Part shown: one piece after another, positions 8,312 to 15,677 of the stretch
Layout: the number at the start of each line of letters is the position of its first letter
Numbering within the stretch: the first letter of the stretch is position 1
From: Lactobacillales bacterium
GTDB lineage: Bacteria; Bacillota; Bacilli; Lactobacillales; Streptococcaceae
DNA length: 34,706 nucleotides
Reading direction: 5' to 3'
Assembly: GCA_031288715.1 (NCBI GenBank)
Contig: JAITQW010000045.1
Span: 1-34,706, forward strand
Position numbers and translations under genes: made by a program
Notes under the pieces: model-generated
What the model was told of the DNA's origin: nothing
Databases searched by the model: none
What the model saw: the letters and a program-made list of their open reading frames with translations, nothing else

Positions 8312-9142
8312 TTATAAATTATAGGATGTATCTTCTAGATTTAGTGCATCTAAAATAAGAGTTGCAGTCTCTTCAATTGATAATTTTTCAGTATTGATAA
8401 TTAAACAATCTAGTTTTTTGTATAGGTCGTTGGCGTATTTTAATTCAGCTTTGATATTCTCTATATTTGAGTAATCTGTGTCTTCATCTAAACCATAGGC
8501 ACGCATTCTTTCGGCACGAATAGCATTTATGGTATCTGCACTATTCGTCAAACCAACAATTTTTTTTGAATCCATTTGCCAAATTTCTTCAGGAACTTCT
8601 ACGTAAGGCATTATCGGCAAATTCGCAACTTTGATGTTTTTATTTGCCAAAAATAGAGAGAGTGGAGTTTTTGAAGTTCGAGAAATTCCAAGAATCACGA
8701 TATCTGCTTTTAAAAATCCAGCAGGATCTTTTCCATCATCGTATTTAACTGCAAATTCTATCGCTTTAATTCTTTTGAAATAATTTTTGTTCAATTGATG
8801 CTGAGCTCCAAGTTGGCGTATGGGTTCAACTCCAATTCGATTGGAAATTTCTGTAATCACAGGGATTAGTAAATCTTGACAAAACAGACCATTAGAAATG
8901 CAAAAATTATTAGCGTATCGTTGCAGTTCTTTTTCAATCAGAGTATGAATTACAAGACCATCGTTTTTTTTTGCTTTCTCTAGTTGTATTTTCAATACAT
9001 CCAGTGAGCGTACAAAACTTTTGCGATGAAAGATGAAGTTGACTTTTGGAAATTGAGCCATATTGGCATGAGCAATTTTTACTGATGTGTCACCAACAGA
9101 GTCAGAGATAATATAAAGATGGATTGTAGAATTTTTAGTCAT
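8312..9142 (-). CDS. ppsR: Pyruvate, phosphate dikinase regulatory protein
   Basis: This is a bifunctional cytosolic enzyme of the DUF299 family. It phosphorylates a threonine of PPDK or PEP synthase with ADP to switch it off, and removes the phosphate by phosphorolysis. The 276 residues match the family. The ADP/phosphate loop GISRTSKTPLS is at 152-162, and the protein begins with the conserved IISDSVGDT. The chosen start, Met at 9142, has AAGGAA upstream at good spacing and aligns with the family start; longer readings up to 9232 would run into repeat sequence. No PPDK gene is in the window, so its target lies elsewhere or is missing. It converges with the fragments downstream of the aquaporin. 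Confidence 0.93.
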   Translation of the reverse strand: MTKNSTIHLYIISDSVGDTSVKIAHANMAQFPKVNFIFHRKSFVRSLDVLKIQLEKAKKNDGLVIHTLIEKELQRYANNFCISNGLFCQDLLIPVITEISNRIGVEPIRQLGAQHQLNKNYFKRIKAIEFAVKYDDGKDPAGFLKADIVILGISRTSKTPLSLFLANKNIKVANLPIMPYVEVPEEIWQMDSKKIVGLTNSADTINAIRAERMRAYGLDEDTDYSNIENIKAELKYANDLYKKLDCLIINTEKLSIEETATLILDALNLEDTSYNL

Positions 9143-9227
9143 AAATTTTTCCTTGTCTATACTCGAATAATTAACGCTCGCTGGATAACTTTTAAATTTT
9201 AAAATCTTAATTGCAAAATTTTTTGGC

Positions 9228-9400
9228 ACCAAGAGATATATCCTGCCTAGTCTCTGGCAAGTGATGTCTGTTTTGCGATTAAAAGTTGCTCACATAAAAA
9301 TCGTTTGCCAATCTCACTAAGGCAGTTCGCACCGAGAGGTACATCCTGCCTAAGTTCTGCTGCACTTCGTACCGTAGTCACTTAAGGCAGTTCGCAATTT
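9228..9400 (+). repeat. Two tandem family B units with a family A core inside the first
   Basis: Unit one (9228-9330) starts ACCAAGAGATATAT and ends AAGGCAGTTCGC. Unit two (9331-9400) starts ACCGAGAGGTACAT and ends AAGGCAGTTCGCAATTTT. Each holds a hairpin with arms CCTGCC(T)A.../...AAGGCAG. Inside unit one lies a family A core with TGTTTTGCGATTAAAAG. A related unit is at 22311-22380. Nothing coding is seen in it. Confidence 0.75.
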
Positions 9401-9670
9401 TGAGCAAAAAGCCTGCATTATAAATAGCTTATTTATAGCTATCATAAATTATTCAGCAGTAATTAATTAAGAATAAGAAATTTTTATGTATAAGTTTTTT
9501 ATTGAAAATTTACAGATATGATTTAATAAAGTGAGTATAGCACAGCTTAATTTTTTAGAAAATTATCATGTATAGGTCGCAATTATCTTGTAAATGTACT
9601 GTAGATAATCATAGAAATGGGTACTTTGAGAATATTTATTCTGCTTGCTATGGTATTTGAAAATTGGTAA
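9401..9670. other. Non-coding AT-rich spacer with repeat E
   Basis: This stretch between the repeat block and the rplS terminator has no gene. It contains a perfect TATAAATA-GCT-TATTTATA palindrome at about 9419-9437 and one copy of repeat E. The remainder is AT-rich without visible structure. Confidence 0.4.
9428..9459 (-). repeat. Repeat family E, copy 1
   Basis: On the minus strand this reads CTGCTGAATAATT, four variable bases, then ATAGCTATAAATAA. It matches 16481-16512 in about 28 of 32 positions. It is too short to judge what it is. Confidence 0.55.
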
Positions 9671-9704
9671 ATCAAAACTCCCACTTTAAAAGGGGAGTTT
9701 TGAT
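9671..9704 (-). terminator. Intrinsic terminator of rplS
   Basis: A perfect 12-bp inverted repeat, ATCAAAACTCCC/GGGAGTTTTGAT, starts six bases past the rplS stop codon. The T-rich descending arm and the AT-rich tail on the minus strand make it a plausible rho-independent terminator. Confidence 0.85.
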
Positions 9705-9709
9705 TGTTA

Positions 9710-10057
9710 TTAACGACGAATTTCTTTGATACGTGCAGCTTTTCCATGTAAAGCACGTAAGTAATACAATTTTGCACGACGCACTTTCCCGTGACGGGTT
9801 ACTTCAATTTTTGCAACACGTGGTGTGTGTAGCGGATAAGTACGCTCTACTCCAACACCGCTTGAAATTTTACGAACAGTATAAGTTTCACTGATCCCAG
9901 CTCCACGGCGTTTAATGACAACGCCTTCAAAAATTTGGATACGTTCACGATTTCCTTCGATAACTTTTGCATGGACACGAATAGTGTCCCCTGGGCGAAA
10001 ATCAGGAATATCTGAACGTAATTGCTCTTGTGTCAATGCTTCAATTAATGGATTCAT
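9710..10057 (-). CDS. rplS: 50S ribosomal protein L19
   Basis: L19 sits at the interface of the large and small ribosomal subunits. It has 115 residues, which is normal. The start [20 protein letters not shown], the FRPGDTIRV segment and the [20 protein letters not shown] stretch are characteristic, and it ends in a basic RIKEIRR. It is monocistronic, with its own promoter, a structured leader and a strong terminator. In many relatives rplS follows trmD; that gene is not here, so the locus is rearranged or rplS is already separate. The ribosome-binding site is GGGAGAAA. Confidence 0.97.
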   Translation of the reverse strand: MNPLIEALTQEQLRSDIPDFRPGDTIRVHAKVIEGNRERIQIFEGVVIKRRGAGISETYTVRKISSGVGVERTYPLHTPRVAKIEVTRHGKVRRAKLYYLRALHGKAARIKEIRR

Positions 10058-10136
10058 TAATTTTTCTCCCTATTTCCAGACAATCAATAAAGCTATGGCT
10101 TCAGCGGATTGCCGTAATTTTTAGGCACAGCCTACA
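10058..10136 (-). ncRNA. Probable L19 (rplS) leader RNA
   Basis: This is the transcribed leader between the rplS promoter and its start codon. It contains a short GGC-TGT-GCC hairpin (10123-10131) and a larger stem, CAATC/GATTG (10081-10111), with an inner AAGC-CATA-GCTT stem. Firmicute rplS genes commonly carry a structured L19 leader for autoregulation. Position and two-stem shape fit, but I could not compare it with the covariance model. Confidence 0.55.
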
Positions 10137-10142
10137 AAATTC

Positions 10143-10171
10143 AATCTACCATGTTTGTTTTGAATTGTCAA
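10143..10171 (-). promoter_or_regulatory. Promoter of rplS
   Basis: On the minus strand there is a perfect TTGACA (10171-10166) and TAGATT (10148-10143) with a 17-base spacer. This places the transcription start near 10136. Confidence 0.8.
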
Positions 10172-10202
10172 AGGAACAATAAGATTTGCACGCGTGTTTG
10201 TC

Positions 10203-10277
10203 ATTGCTCAGTAAAAAAGTCCCGACAGTTGTTCAGTGAAAAGTCTGAACGATTGGTCAGGGAAAATGTCTTGAATT
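10203..10277 (-). repeat. Three imperfect 24-bp tandem repeats
   Basis: On the plus strand three units of about 24-25 bases run in series, each starting TTG-TCAG-(G/A)AAAA and then GTC. The middle one can fold by GTTCAG/CTGAAC. They lie between the glycosyltransferase pair and the rplS promoter. No insert or CRISPR-like spacer pattern is present. Confidence 0.5.
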
Positions 10278-10293
10278 TATTGAAAATCATAAA

Positions 10294-10761
10294 TTAATCT
10301 TCAATAAATTCAACGACTGTTTTTAGAATGTTATTTTTCAAATTATATGATTTAGGTTCAAAATTTTCAATATCTAGAATTGCTTCTTCAATACTTTTTT
10401 TAGCTTCGTAAACAAAACCAAGCTCAGCAAGCTTGCCTACTAATTCTTTTTGATGATTATCATTGTGCTCGCCAAGTTCAGCACGTCTTGGGATAGCGAT
10501 GATTTTTTTACCTAAATGAATCGCTTTAAAAAGGATTCCTGCTCCACCGTGAGTAATAATAATGCGAGCTTCTTTAAACAAACGATCGTATTCATCGCCT
10601 AGAAAGTAGTCTTTAATGATCATTTTTTTTGATTGAAACGAAGTTGTTCCCGTTTGAGCGTAGACTTTTTCGGTGATCGGAAGATGTAAAATAGCCTCTT
10701 CAGTTTCTTTTAAAATGCGTAAAAATGGACTGTCTTGTGTTCCAAGTAATACAAGTAACAT
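10294..10761 (-). CDS. Alg13/PssE-like glycosyltransferase, catalytic-donor subunit
   Basis: The protein has 155 residues and is the GT28 C-terminal-domain half of a split glycosyltransferase (Alg13, PssE, Cps14G type). It binds the UDP-sugar donor and works only together with a membrane-anchoring Alg14-like partner. Visible are the N-terminal LLVLLGT strand, ITHGGAGILFKAI at about 89-101, and IPRRAELGEHNDNHQKEL at about 109-126, which together form the UDP-sugar site. Its partner is the gene just before it, 41 bases upstream. In relatives such pairs sit in capsule or exopolysaccharide clusters; here no other polysaccharide gene is nearby. The sugar and acceptor cannot be read from the sequence. 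Confidence 0.88.
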   Translation of the reverse strand: MLLVLLGTQDSPFLRILKETEEAILHLPITEKVYAQTGTTSFQSKKMIIKDYFLGDEYDRLFKEARIIITHGGAGILFKAIHLGKKIIAIPRRAELGEHNDNHQKELVGKLAELGFVYEAKKSIEEAILDIENFEPKSYNLKNNILKTVVEFIED

Positions 10762-10802
10762 TTCAATCTCCTATATATTTACTTTTACGTGTGGTTACAG
10801 GT

Positions 10803-11267
10803 CTATAATATTTGTCCATGATATTCGGCTCGCGAATAGATATTTAACATTTCCTCCCATTGAACGATTAGTTTGTCGGCTTTTTTCTCAATCATGCGTC
10901 CTGCCATGGAGGAGGAGTTTACTCTGGCAATGGATTCTATATAAAGAATTTTCTTTTTGAAAAAGTGGGCTAAAAAAATCATTGGAATACAGGTATGCGC
11001 TCCCGTTGTAATAATGATATCAGGACGAAAAGTAGCGAAAAAGACAGAAGATTTTAGAATATTCCAACTGAAGATGAAAAAATAATGAAGGAGATGCTTA
11101 CGAGTACCGAAAGCTAGATATTTGATGGGGGTAGAAAGGCTCAGATTTTGAGTGATTTCATTTCTTTCAGTGACGAGAAGGCTTTCATATTTTGAGAACA
11201 ATTCTTTTAATTTGAGTATCTCTTCTAAGTGTCCCCCAGCAGAGCTGATAAATAGAACTTTTTTCAT
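10803..11267 (-). CDS. Alg14/PssD-like glycosyltransferase, membrane-anchor subunit
   Basis: The protein has 154 residues and is the N-terminal half of the split GT28 enzyme. It recruits the Alg13-like subunit to the membrane and binds the lipid-linked acceptor. It starts MKKVLFISSAGGHLEEIL, the typical SAGGH loop. A membrane-associating FFIFSWNILKSSVFFA stretch lies at about 63-78, and ITTGAHTCIPMIFLA and YIESIARVNSSSMAGR (about 107-122) are family hallmarks. ATG 11267 is chosen over an upstream start because AAGGAG lies about 9 bases before it. It is co-transcribed with the donor subunit downstream. It faces away from sodA, with which it shares the upstream spacer. Confidence 0.88.
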   Translation of the reverse strand: MKKVLFISSAGGHLEEILKLKELFSKYESLLVTERNEITQNLSLSTPIKYLAFGTRKHLLHYFFIFSWNILKSSVFFATFRPDIIITTGAHTCIPMIFLAHFFKKKILYIESIARVNSSSMAGRMIEKKADKLIVQWEEMLNIYSRAEYHGQIL

Positions 11268-11396
11268 TGAGATGTCTCCTTGTGTAAATTTTGAGTTCAA
11301 TATAAAATTTATTATAATGCATAAGCATTGGAAAAATATAGTAAAATTTATAATCATTCATCATGGTGGAAAGGATTCTATTCATGATTTTTAAAG

Positions 11397-11425
11397 TGGA
11401 AAATAAATGAAGCAAGAATTACAAT
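11397..11425 (+). promoter_or_regulatory. Probable promoter of sodA
   Basis: TGGAAA (11397-11402) and TACAAT (11420-11425) are 17 bases apart, just upstream of the sodA ribosome-binding site. The -35 box is only a partial match. Confidence 0.45.
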
Positions 11426-11451
11426 AAATGGAACAGTTAGGAGGAGATCAT

Positions 11452-12060
11452 ATGAGTTTTAAGTTACCCGAATTACCTTATAAATATAATGCGCTGGAAC
11501 CTTTTTTTGATGAAGAGACAATGCATTTGCACCACGATAAACATCATGCAACTTATACTACGAATTTTAACGCAGCATTAGAAAAGTATCCAGAATTAGC
11601 GAAAAAAGCTCCAGAGGAGCTACTTTCTGATTTGGAAGCAATTCCTTCAGAAATTCGGACGCTTGTTCGTAATAATGGCGGTGGATACGTCAATCATAGT
11701 TTTTTTTGGGAAATTTTAGCGCCTAATCAAGGAGGAAATCCTGATTATGAGGTGGGGGATGCTATATCAGAAGGTTTTGGTAATTTTGAGGTGTTTAAAG
11801 AGACTTTCAAGAAAGAAGCTATTGGACGTTTTGGTTCAGGTTGGGTATGGGTTGTCGTGGAAAATGGTGAATTGAAAGTGACTTCAACGAGTAATCAAGA
11901 CTCTCCATTATCATTAGGACAAACTCCAATTTTTACGCTAGATTTATGGGAACATGCTTATTATTTGAAATATCGTAATGTTCGTTTGGATTATATTGAT
12001 GCATTCTGGAATTTAATTCATTGGAAAAAAGTAAACGAATTTTATGTTAAGGCAAAGTAG
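11452..12060 (+). CDS. sodA: Superoxide dismutase (Mn/Fe type)
   Basis: SodA converts superoxide to oxygen and peroxide. The 202-residue protein has all four metal ligands of the Mn/Fe family: H27 in the [11 protein letters not shown] stretch, H82 in YVNHSFFW, and D164 and H168 in LDLWEHAYY. The GGG at 76-78 and the Q-D-SPL segment near 149 are consistent with a manganese-type enzyme, as expected in Lactobacillales, but metal choice cannot be proved from sequence. ATG 11452 follows AGGAGGAGAT at ideal distance, so the earlier in-frame ATG at 11428 is not used. It is monocistronic, or followed by readthrough into the CPBP pseudogene 45 bases later. Confidence 0.96.
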   Translation: MSFKLPELPYKYNALEPFFDEETMHLHHDKHHATYTTNFNAALEKYPELAKKAPEELLSDLEAIPSEIRTLVRNNGGGYVNHSFFWEILAPNQGGNPDYEVGDAISEGFGNFEVFKETFKKEAIGRFGSGWVWVVVENGELKVTSTSNQDSPLSLGQTPIFTLDLWEHAYYLKYRNVRLDYIDAFWNLIHWKKVNEFYVKAK

Positions 12061-12105
12061 ATAAATGATGAACCGACTTTTAATGATACCATCTGTCTAG
12101 AGTGA

Positions 12106-12768
12106 ATGGGGATGAAAATGGATAGATTATTAAAAATTGGAAAAAGTATTGGAATTTTTTTGATATTTTTTTTATTAAGTCAAATATCATCATTTGTGGT
12201 TGGCTTAATACAGCATATGAATGTGAAAGTTGATCGTTTATCAGTATTGTGGTTAATTTTTACTATTCTGGGTAACGTTTGGTTAATAATTTACTTGGTT
12301 CGCAAATTAGGTATTTCACTTTCGATTGATTTTTTGAATAGAAGGACAATTGGAATGATCATTTTGGGTATTTTAGGTATGTTTCTGACAGTGATTTTGA
12401 CAGCGTCTATTTTTGATAGCAAAAATACTTCGAATCAAGAAATTTTAGATAAGTTGGTTAAATCTATGCCTAAATTGGTAATGTTTTTCATGGTTGTAGT
12501 GGGTGCTCCTGTCATGGAGGAGATCACATTTCGTGGAATCATTATGGGTAAATATCTGAATAAATTTCCATTAATAGGTCTTTTAGTAAGTTAACTGACT
12601 TTCAGTCTTATTCATGGTCCTAAAACTGTAGGTGAGTTGGCAACATATGGAAGTATGGGATTGGTGTTAGGACTTATTTATTTGAAATCGAAGCGTTTAG
12701 AGACAAATATTTGTGTACATGCAATTTGGAATTTTTTGATGTTTCTTGTTATGTTAAGTCAAAAATAA
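12106..12768 (+). pseudogene. CPBP-family intramembrane protease, one in-frame stop
   Basis: This is a CPBP/Abi-type membrane glutamic protease gene. The frame is open from 12106 (MGMKMDRLL, with ATG 12112 or 12118 also possible) to a TAA at 12592-12594, then continues in the same frame without a shift to TAA 12766-12768. The full length of about 220 residues suits the family. Motif 1, EEITFR, is before the stop. Motif 2, FSLIHG, and motif 3, CVHAIWN, are after it. The stop therefore removes two catalytic motifs and several membrane helices. A single substitution explains it, which makes recent inactivation or a read error the two options. The neighbour at 22647 is an intact paralogue. Confidence 0.85.
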
Positions 12769-12769
12769 A

Positions 12770-12902
12770 TTTATAAATTGTAACTCAACCGCTTACCCAT
12801 CAAAACTTAGTTAATCAGCATGTTAAGCGTTGTTCAAGGAAGGGTGGAGATTTTTTGAGGTGTTTTTTCCTCAAAAAATACTAACTGATATTTACAGTAA
12901 AG
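12770..12902 (-). repeat. Repeat family D, copy 1
   Basis: The reverse complement of this block is nearly the same as 26340-26472 over about 130 bases. It includes GAACAACGCTT, a GCTGATTAACT segment and GAGTTACAATTTAT at one end. It starts right after the CPBP pseudogene stop. No reading frame is conserved. Confidence 0.8.
12851..12878. terminator. Bidirectional terminator hairpin inside repeat D
   Basis: A perfect 10-bp stem, TTTTTTGAGG/CCTCAAAAAA, has T-rich ends on both strands, so it can end transcription from either side. It is placed to terminate the sodA/CPBP transcript. Confidence 0.65.
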
Positions 12903-13173
12903 TATTCCTTTTTACAATTATAGATATATTCCTTTGCGTAATATTGTGTTATTCTCAGTTTGCATCATAGTGAATTCCACCCTTTATTGATTGTTGTTGG
13001 GAACTTCAATAATACATGAAATTTCACTATGGCGTCTTTGTTTAACTTCTTAAAATAAGTTTTAAATAACTTTAATTTTAAAATGTTTATTGGTGGCTAA
13101 GTTCATTTTACAATCTACCATTAAAATAAAGGCTGTAACAACTGTTTGAATTTTAAATTGAAAGGTTTATGTC
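12903..13173. other. Spacer before accC with a nested inverted repeat
   Basis: No gene. An outer inverted repeat CATAGTGAA (12966-12974)/TTCACTATG (13023-13031) encloses an inner TTATTG/CAATAA (12984-13012). Nearer to accC, TTTGAATTTTAAATTGAAA (about 13144-13162) is nearly palindromic and somewhat like the TTTGA-N-TCAAA sites of the fatty-acid regulator FabT. That likeness is loose and I do not claim it. Confidence 0.35.
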
Positions 13174-14538
13174 ATGTTTCATAAAATTTTAATTGCAAAT
13201 CGTGGTGAGATTGCTGTGCGCATTATTCGTGCAGCTCGTGAGATGGGTATTAAGACAGTTGCGGTGTATTCGGAAGCGGATAAAGAAGCTTTGCATGTTC
13301 ATCTAGCAGATGAAGCAGTTTGTATTGGCCCTGCAAAAGCACAAGATTCGTATCTAAATATCAGCAATATTTTGAGTGCTACAATTGCGACGAAGGCGGA
13401 AGCGATTCATCCAGGTTTTGGATTTTTATCTGAGAATTCAAAATTTGTAACGATGTGTGAAGAGTTAAATATTACTTTTATTGGTCCGAGAGCTGAAGTA
13501 ATGGATAAAATGGGGGATAAGATTAACGCTCGCTCTGAGATGATGAAGGCTGGTGTTTCTGTGATTCCTGGTTCTTCAGGTGAAATTTTCACGATAGAAG
13601 AGGCGAGAGAAATTGCAAAAGAGATTGACTATCCTGTTATGTTAAAGGCAAGTGCTGGAGGTGGAGGTAAAGGTATTCGTAAGGTAGAGACTGAAGAAGC
13701 TTTGCCTGCTAATTTTTTAAATGCTCAGCAAGAAGCAAAAGCTGCTTTTGGCAATTGTGCAATGTATATGGAGAAAGTGATTTATCCAGCTCGTCACATT
13801 GAAGTACAGATTTTAGGAGATCGTTATGGGAATGTGGTGCATCTTGGTGAGCGAGATTGTTCTTTGCAACGAAACAATCAAAAGGTATTGGAAGAGTCGC
13901 CATCTGTTGCTATTGATCCGCAGAAGCGTGAAGAGTTGGGCGAGGCTGCGTGTAAGGCGGCTCGCTATGTAGGTTATGAAAATGCAGGCACGATTGAGTT
14001 TTTATATCAGAATGGTCAATTCTATTTTATGGAGATGAACACGCGCGTGCAGGTTGAACATCCTGTGACTGAATTTGTGACTGGTGTGGATATTGTTAAG
14101 GAACAAATTCGAATTGCTGCTGGTGAAAGCTTAAGTTTCTCTCAAGAAAATATTGAATTTCGTGGGCATTCGATTGAGTGTCGGATCAATGCTGAAAATC
14201 CTGCGTTTAATTTTGCGCCTGCCCCTGGGAAAATCTCGGAAATTTTTCTTCCAAGTGGATGTTTAGGATTGCGAGTGGATTCAGCGGTATATCAGGGGTA
14301 TGAAATTTCGCCTTTTTATGATTCGATGATCGCCAAGATAATTGTTCACGGAGAGAATCGAATGGATGCATTGATGAAAATGCAACGTTCTTTGTTCGAG
14401 CTTGAAGTTGAAGGTGTGATGACAAATACAGAGTTTCAACTGGATTTGATTACGCATTCGAGGGTGGTAAAAGGAGATTACGATACCAGCTTTTTAATGG
14501 AGGAATTTTTGCCTAATTGGCAAATGAGAGAAGAGTAG
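13174..14538 (+). CDS. accC: Acetyl-CoA carboxylase, biotin carboxylase subunit
   Basis: AccC carboxylates biotin on the carrier protein AccB with ATP and bicarbonate, the first half-reaction of malonyl-CoA synthesis. It has 454 residues, standard length. The N-terminal ILIANRGEIAVRIIRAARE is the family signature. The ATP-grasp glycine loop SAGGGGKGIRKV is near 162-173, HIEVQILGD near 209, and the catalytic EMNTRVQVEHPVTE near 288-301. The ATG follows AAAGG. In relatives accC lies in the fab operon after accB and fabZ; those are not upstream here, where instead there is a repeat D copy and a 400-base spacer. accD follows after a 208-base gap filled by repeat C. Confidence 0.97.
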   Translation: MFHKILIANRGEIAVRIIRAAREMGIKTVAVYSEADKEALHVHLADEAVCIGPAKAQDSYLNISNILSATIATKAEAIHPGFGFLSENSKFVTMCEELNITFIGPRAEVMDKMGDKINARSEMMKAGVSVIPGSSGEIFTIEEAREIAKEIDYPVMLKASAGGGGKGIRKVETEEALPANFLNAQQEAKAAFGNCAMYMEKVIYPARHIEVQILGDRYGNVVHLGERDCSLQRNNQKVLEESPSVAIDPQKREELGEAACKAARYVGYENAGTIEFLYQNGQFYFMEMNTRVQVEHPVTEFVTGVDIVKEQIRIAAGESLSFSQENIEFRGHSIECRINAENPAFNFAPAPGKISEIFLPSGCLGLRVDSAVYQGYEISPFYDSMIAKIIVHGENRMDALMKMQRSLFELEVEGVMTNTEFQLDLITHSRVVKGDYDTSFLMEEFLPNWQMREE

Positions 14539-14558
14539 GGTGTTAAAAATGGGAAATA

Positions 14559-14632
14559 GGTAAGTGTAAAATTTTATTGAGAAAATAAAGTGTATGTATC
14601 AATGCTTATGAGATCAATGTATGCGGAGATCC
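14559..14632 (+). repeat. Repeat family C, copy 2
   Basis: The sequence begins GGTAAGTGTAAAATTTTATT and has the pairable arms TGTATGTAT and ATGTATGCG. It interrupts the accC-accD spacer, which in relatives is only a few bases long, so it looks like an insertion in the operon. Confidence 0.7.
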
Positions 14633-14746
14633 AATAGAAGTTAATACAGACAAAAAATAGAGCTTATTTTTCTTTCAAGGTGGGAAGGTGTAGAATTTCT
14701 ATAAAGATGAAAAATTTGCAAAGAAATAAATTTGGAGGCCTTTCTC

Positions 14747-15610
14747 ATGGCATTATTTAAAAAGAAAAAAGAATACATTAAGTTGAGTCCTTATCATGAG
14801 AAAAAGTCAGGGGAGAGAACGTTACCGGATGTTCCTGAGAAGATGTTTGTAAAGTGTCCAGCTTGTCGTCAGTTTATATATATGAAAGATCTTGGAGAAG
14901 TGAAGGTTTGTCCACATTGTAATTATAATTTTCGTTTAAGTGCAATGGAGAGACTGAACTTAACGGCAGATGAAAATTCATTTATTGAATGGAATACTGG
15001 CTTAGATGAAAAGAATCCTCTAAATTTTCCTGGGTATGAGGAAAAATTAGAAAAAGCCAGAGAGGCTACTGGTTTGGAAGAGGCGGTTATTACAGGAGAG
15101 GCAAAAATTCTTGGTATGCGCACGGCTCTTGCGATTATGGATTCGCATTTTATCATGGCGAGTATGGGTACTGTTCTAGGAGAGAAGATTACTAGGTTGT
15201 TTGAAAAAGCGGTTGAATTATCGTTGCCTGTTGTGATTTTTACAGCTTCTGGCGGTGCGCGGATGCAAGAAGGAATTTTGTCTTTGATGCAGATGGCAAA
15301 GGTTTCTGCAGCAGTCAAACGTCATAGTAATGCAGGTCTACTGTACGTGAGCGTTTTGACAGATCCAACAACGGGTGGTGTCACGGCAAGTTTTGCGATG
15401 GAAGGTGATATCATATTGGCAGAACCACAATCATTGATTGGCTTTGCTGGAAGACGTGTGATTGAACAGACAATGAAAGTTGAACTTCCTGACAATTTTC
15501 AGCGAGCTGAATTTTTGCAGGAACATGGTTTTGTGGATGCTATTGTAAATAGGGGGCATTTATGTGAGAAGCTAGCCACCATTTTGAAAATTCATACAAG
15601 TAAAGGTTGA
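14747..15610 (+). CDS. accD: Acetyl-CoA carboxylase, carboxyltransferase subunit beta
   Basis: AccD and AccA form the carboxyltransferase that moves the carboxyl group from biotin to acetyl-CoA. The protein has 287 residues. An N-terminal zinc ribbon uses C37, C40, C55 and C58. The crotonase-like core has [11 protein letters not shown] near 168-178 and [13 protein letters not shown] near 205-217, where acetyl-CoA and the biotin meet. ATG 14747 has TTTGGAGG directly upstream at good spacing. The gene lies in the same direction as accC and accA, forming a broken-up acc operon. Confidence 0.97.
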   Translation: MALFKKKKEYIKLSPYHEKKSGERTLPDVPEKMFVKCPACRQFIYMKDLGEVKVCPHCNYNFRLSAMERLNLTADENSFIEWNTGLDEKNPLNFPGYEEKLEKAREATGLEEAVITGEAKILGMRTALAIMDSHFIMASMGTVLGEKITRLFEKAVELSLPVVIFTASGGARMQEGILSLMQMAKVSAAVKRHSNAGLLYVSVLTDPTTGGVTASFAMEGDIILAEPQSLIGFAGRRVIEQTMKVELPDNFQRAEFLQEHGFVDAIVNRGHLCEKLATILKIHTSKG

Positions 15611-15677
15611 GAAATTTTTATGTCGATTGAAAATGGTGTTTTTTCAAAGGTCTTTTTATTTTAGCAGGAGGTAAGTT

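Noticed and set aside
10203-10277. CRISPR array
   Set aside because: Only three degenerate units, with no unique spacers and no cas genes in the window.
977-12768. All broken genes being sequencing errors
   Set aside because: Long genes such as pyc, glmS and the Mga-like regulator are intact, and the breaks are of several kinds (A-run shifts, substitutions, truncation by repeats). Single A-run shifts still deserve a check.
14923-15318. 131-residue open frame antisense to accD
   Set aside because: Shadow of accD codon usage; no start signals and no recognisable family.
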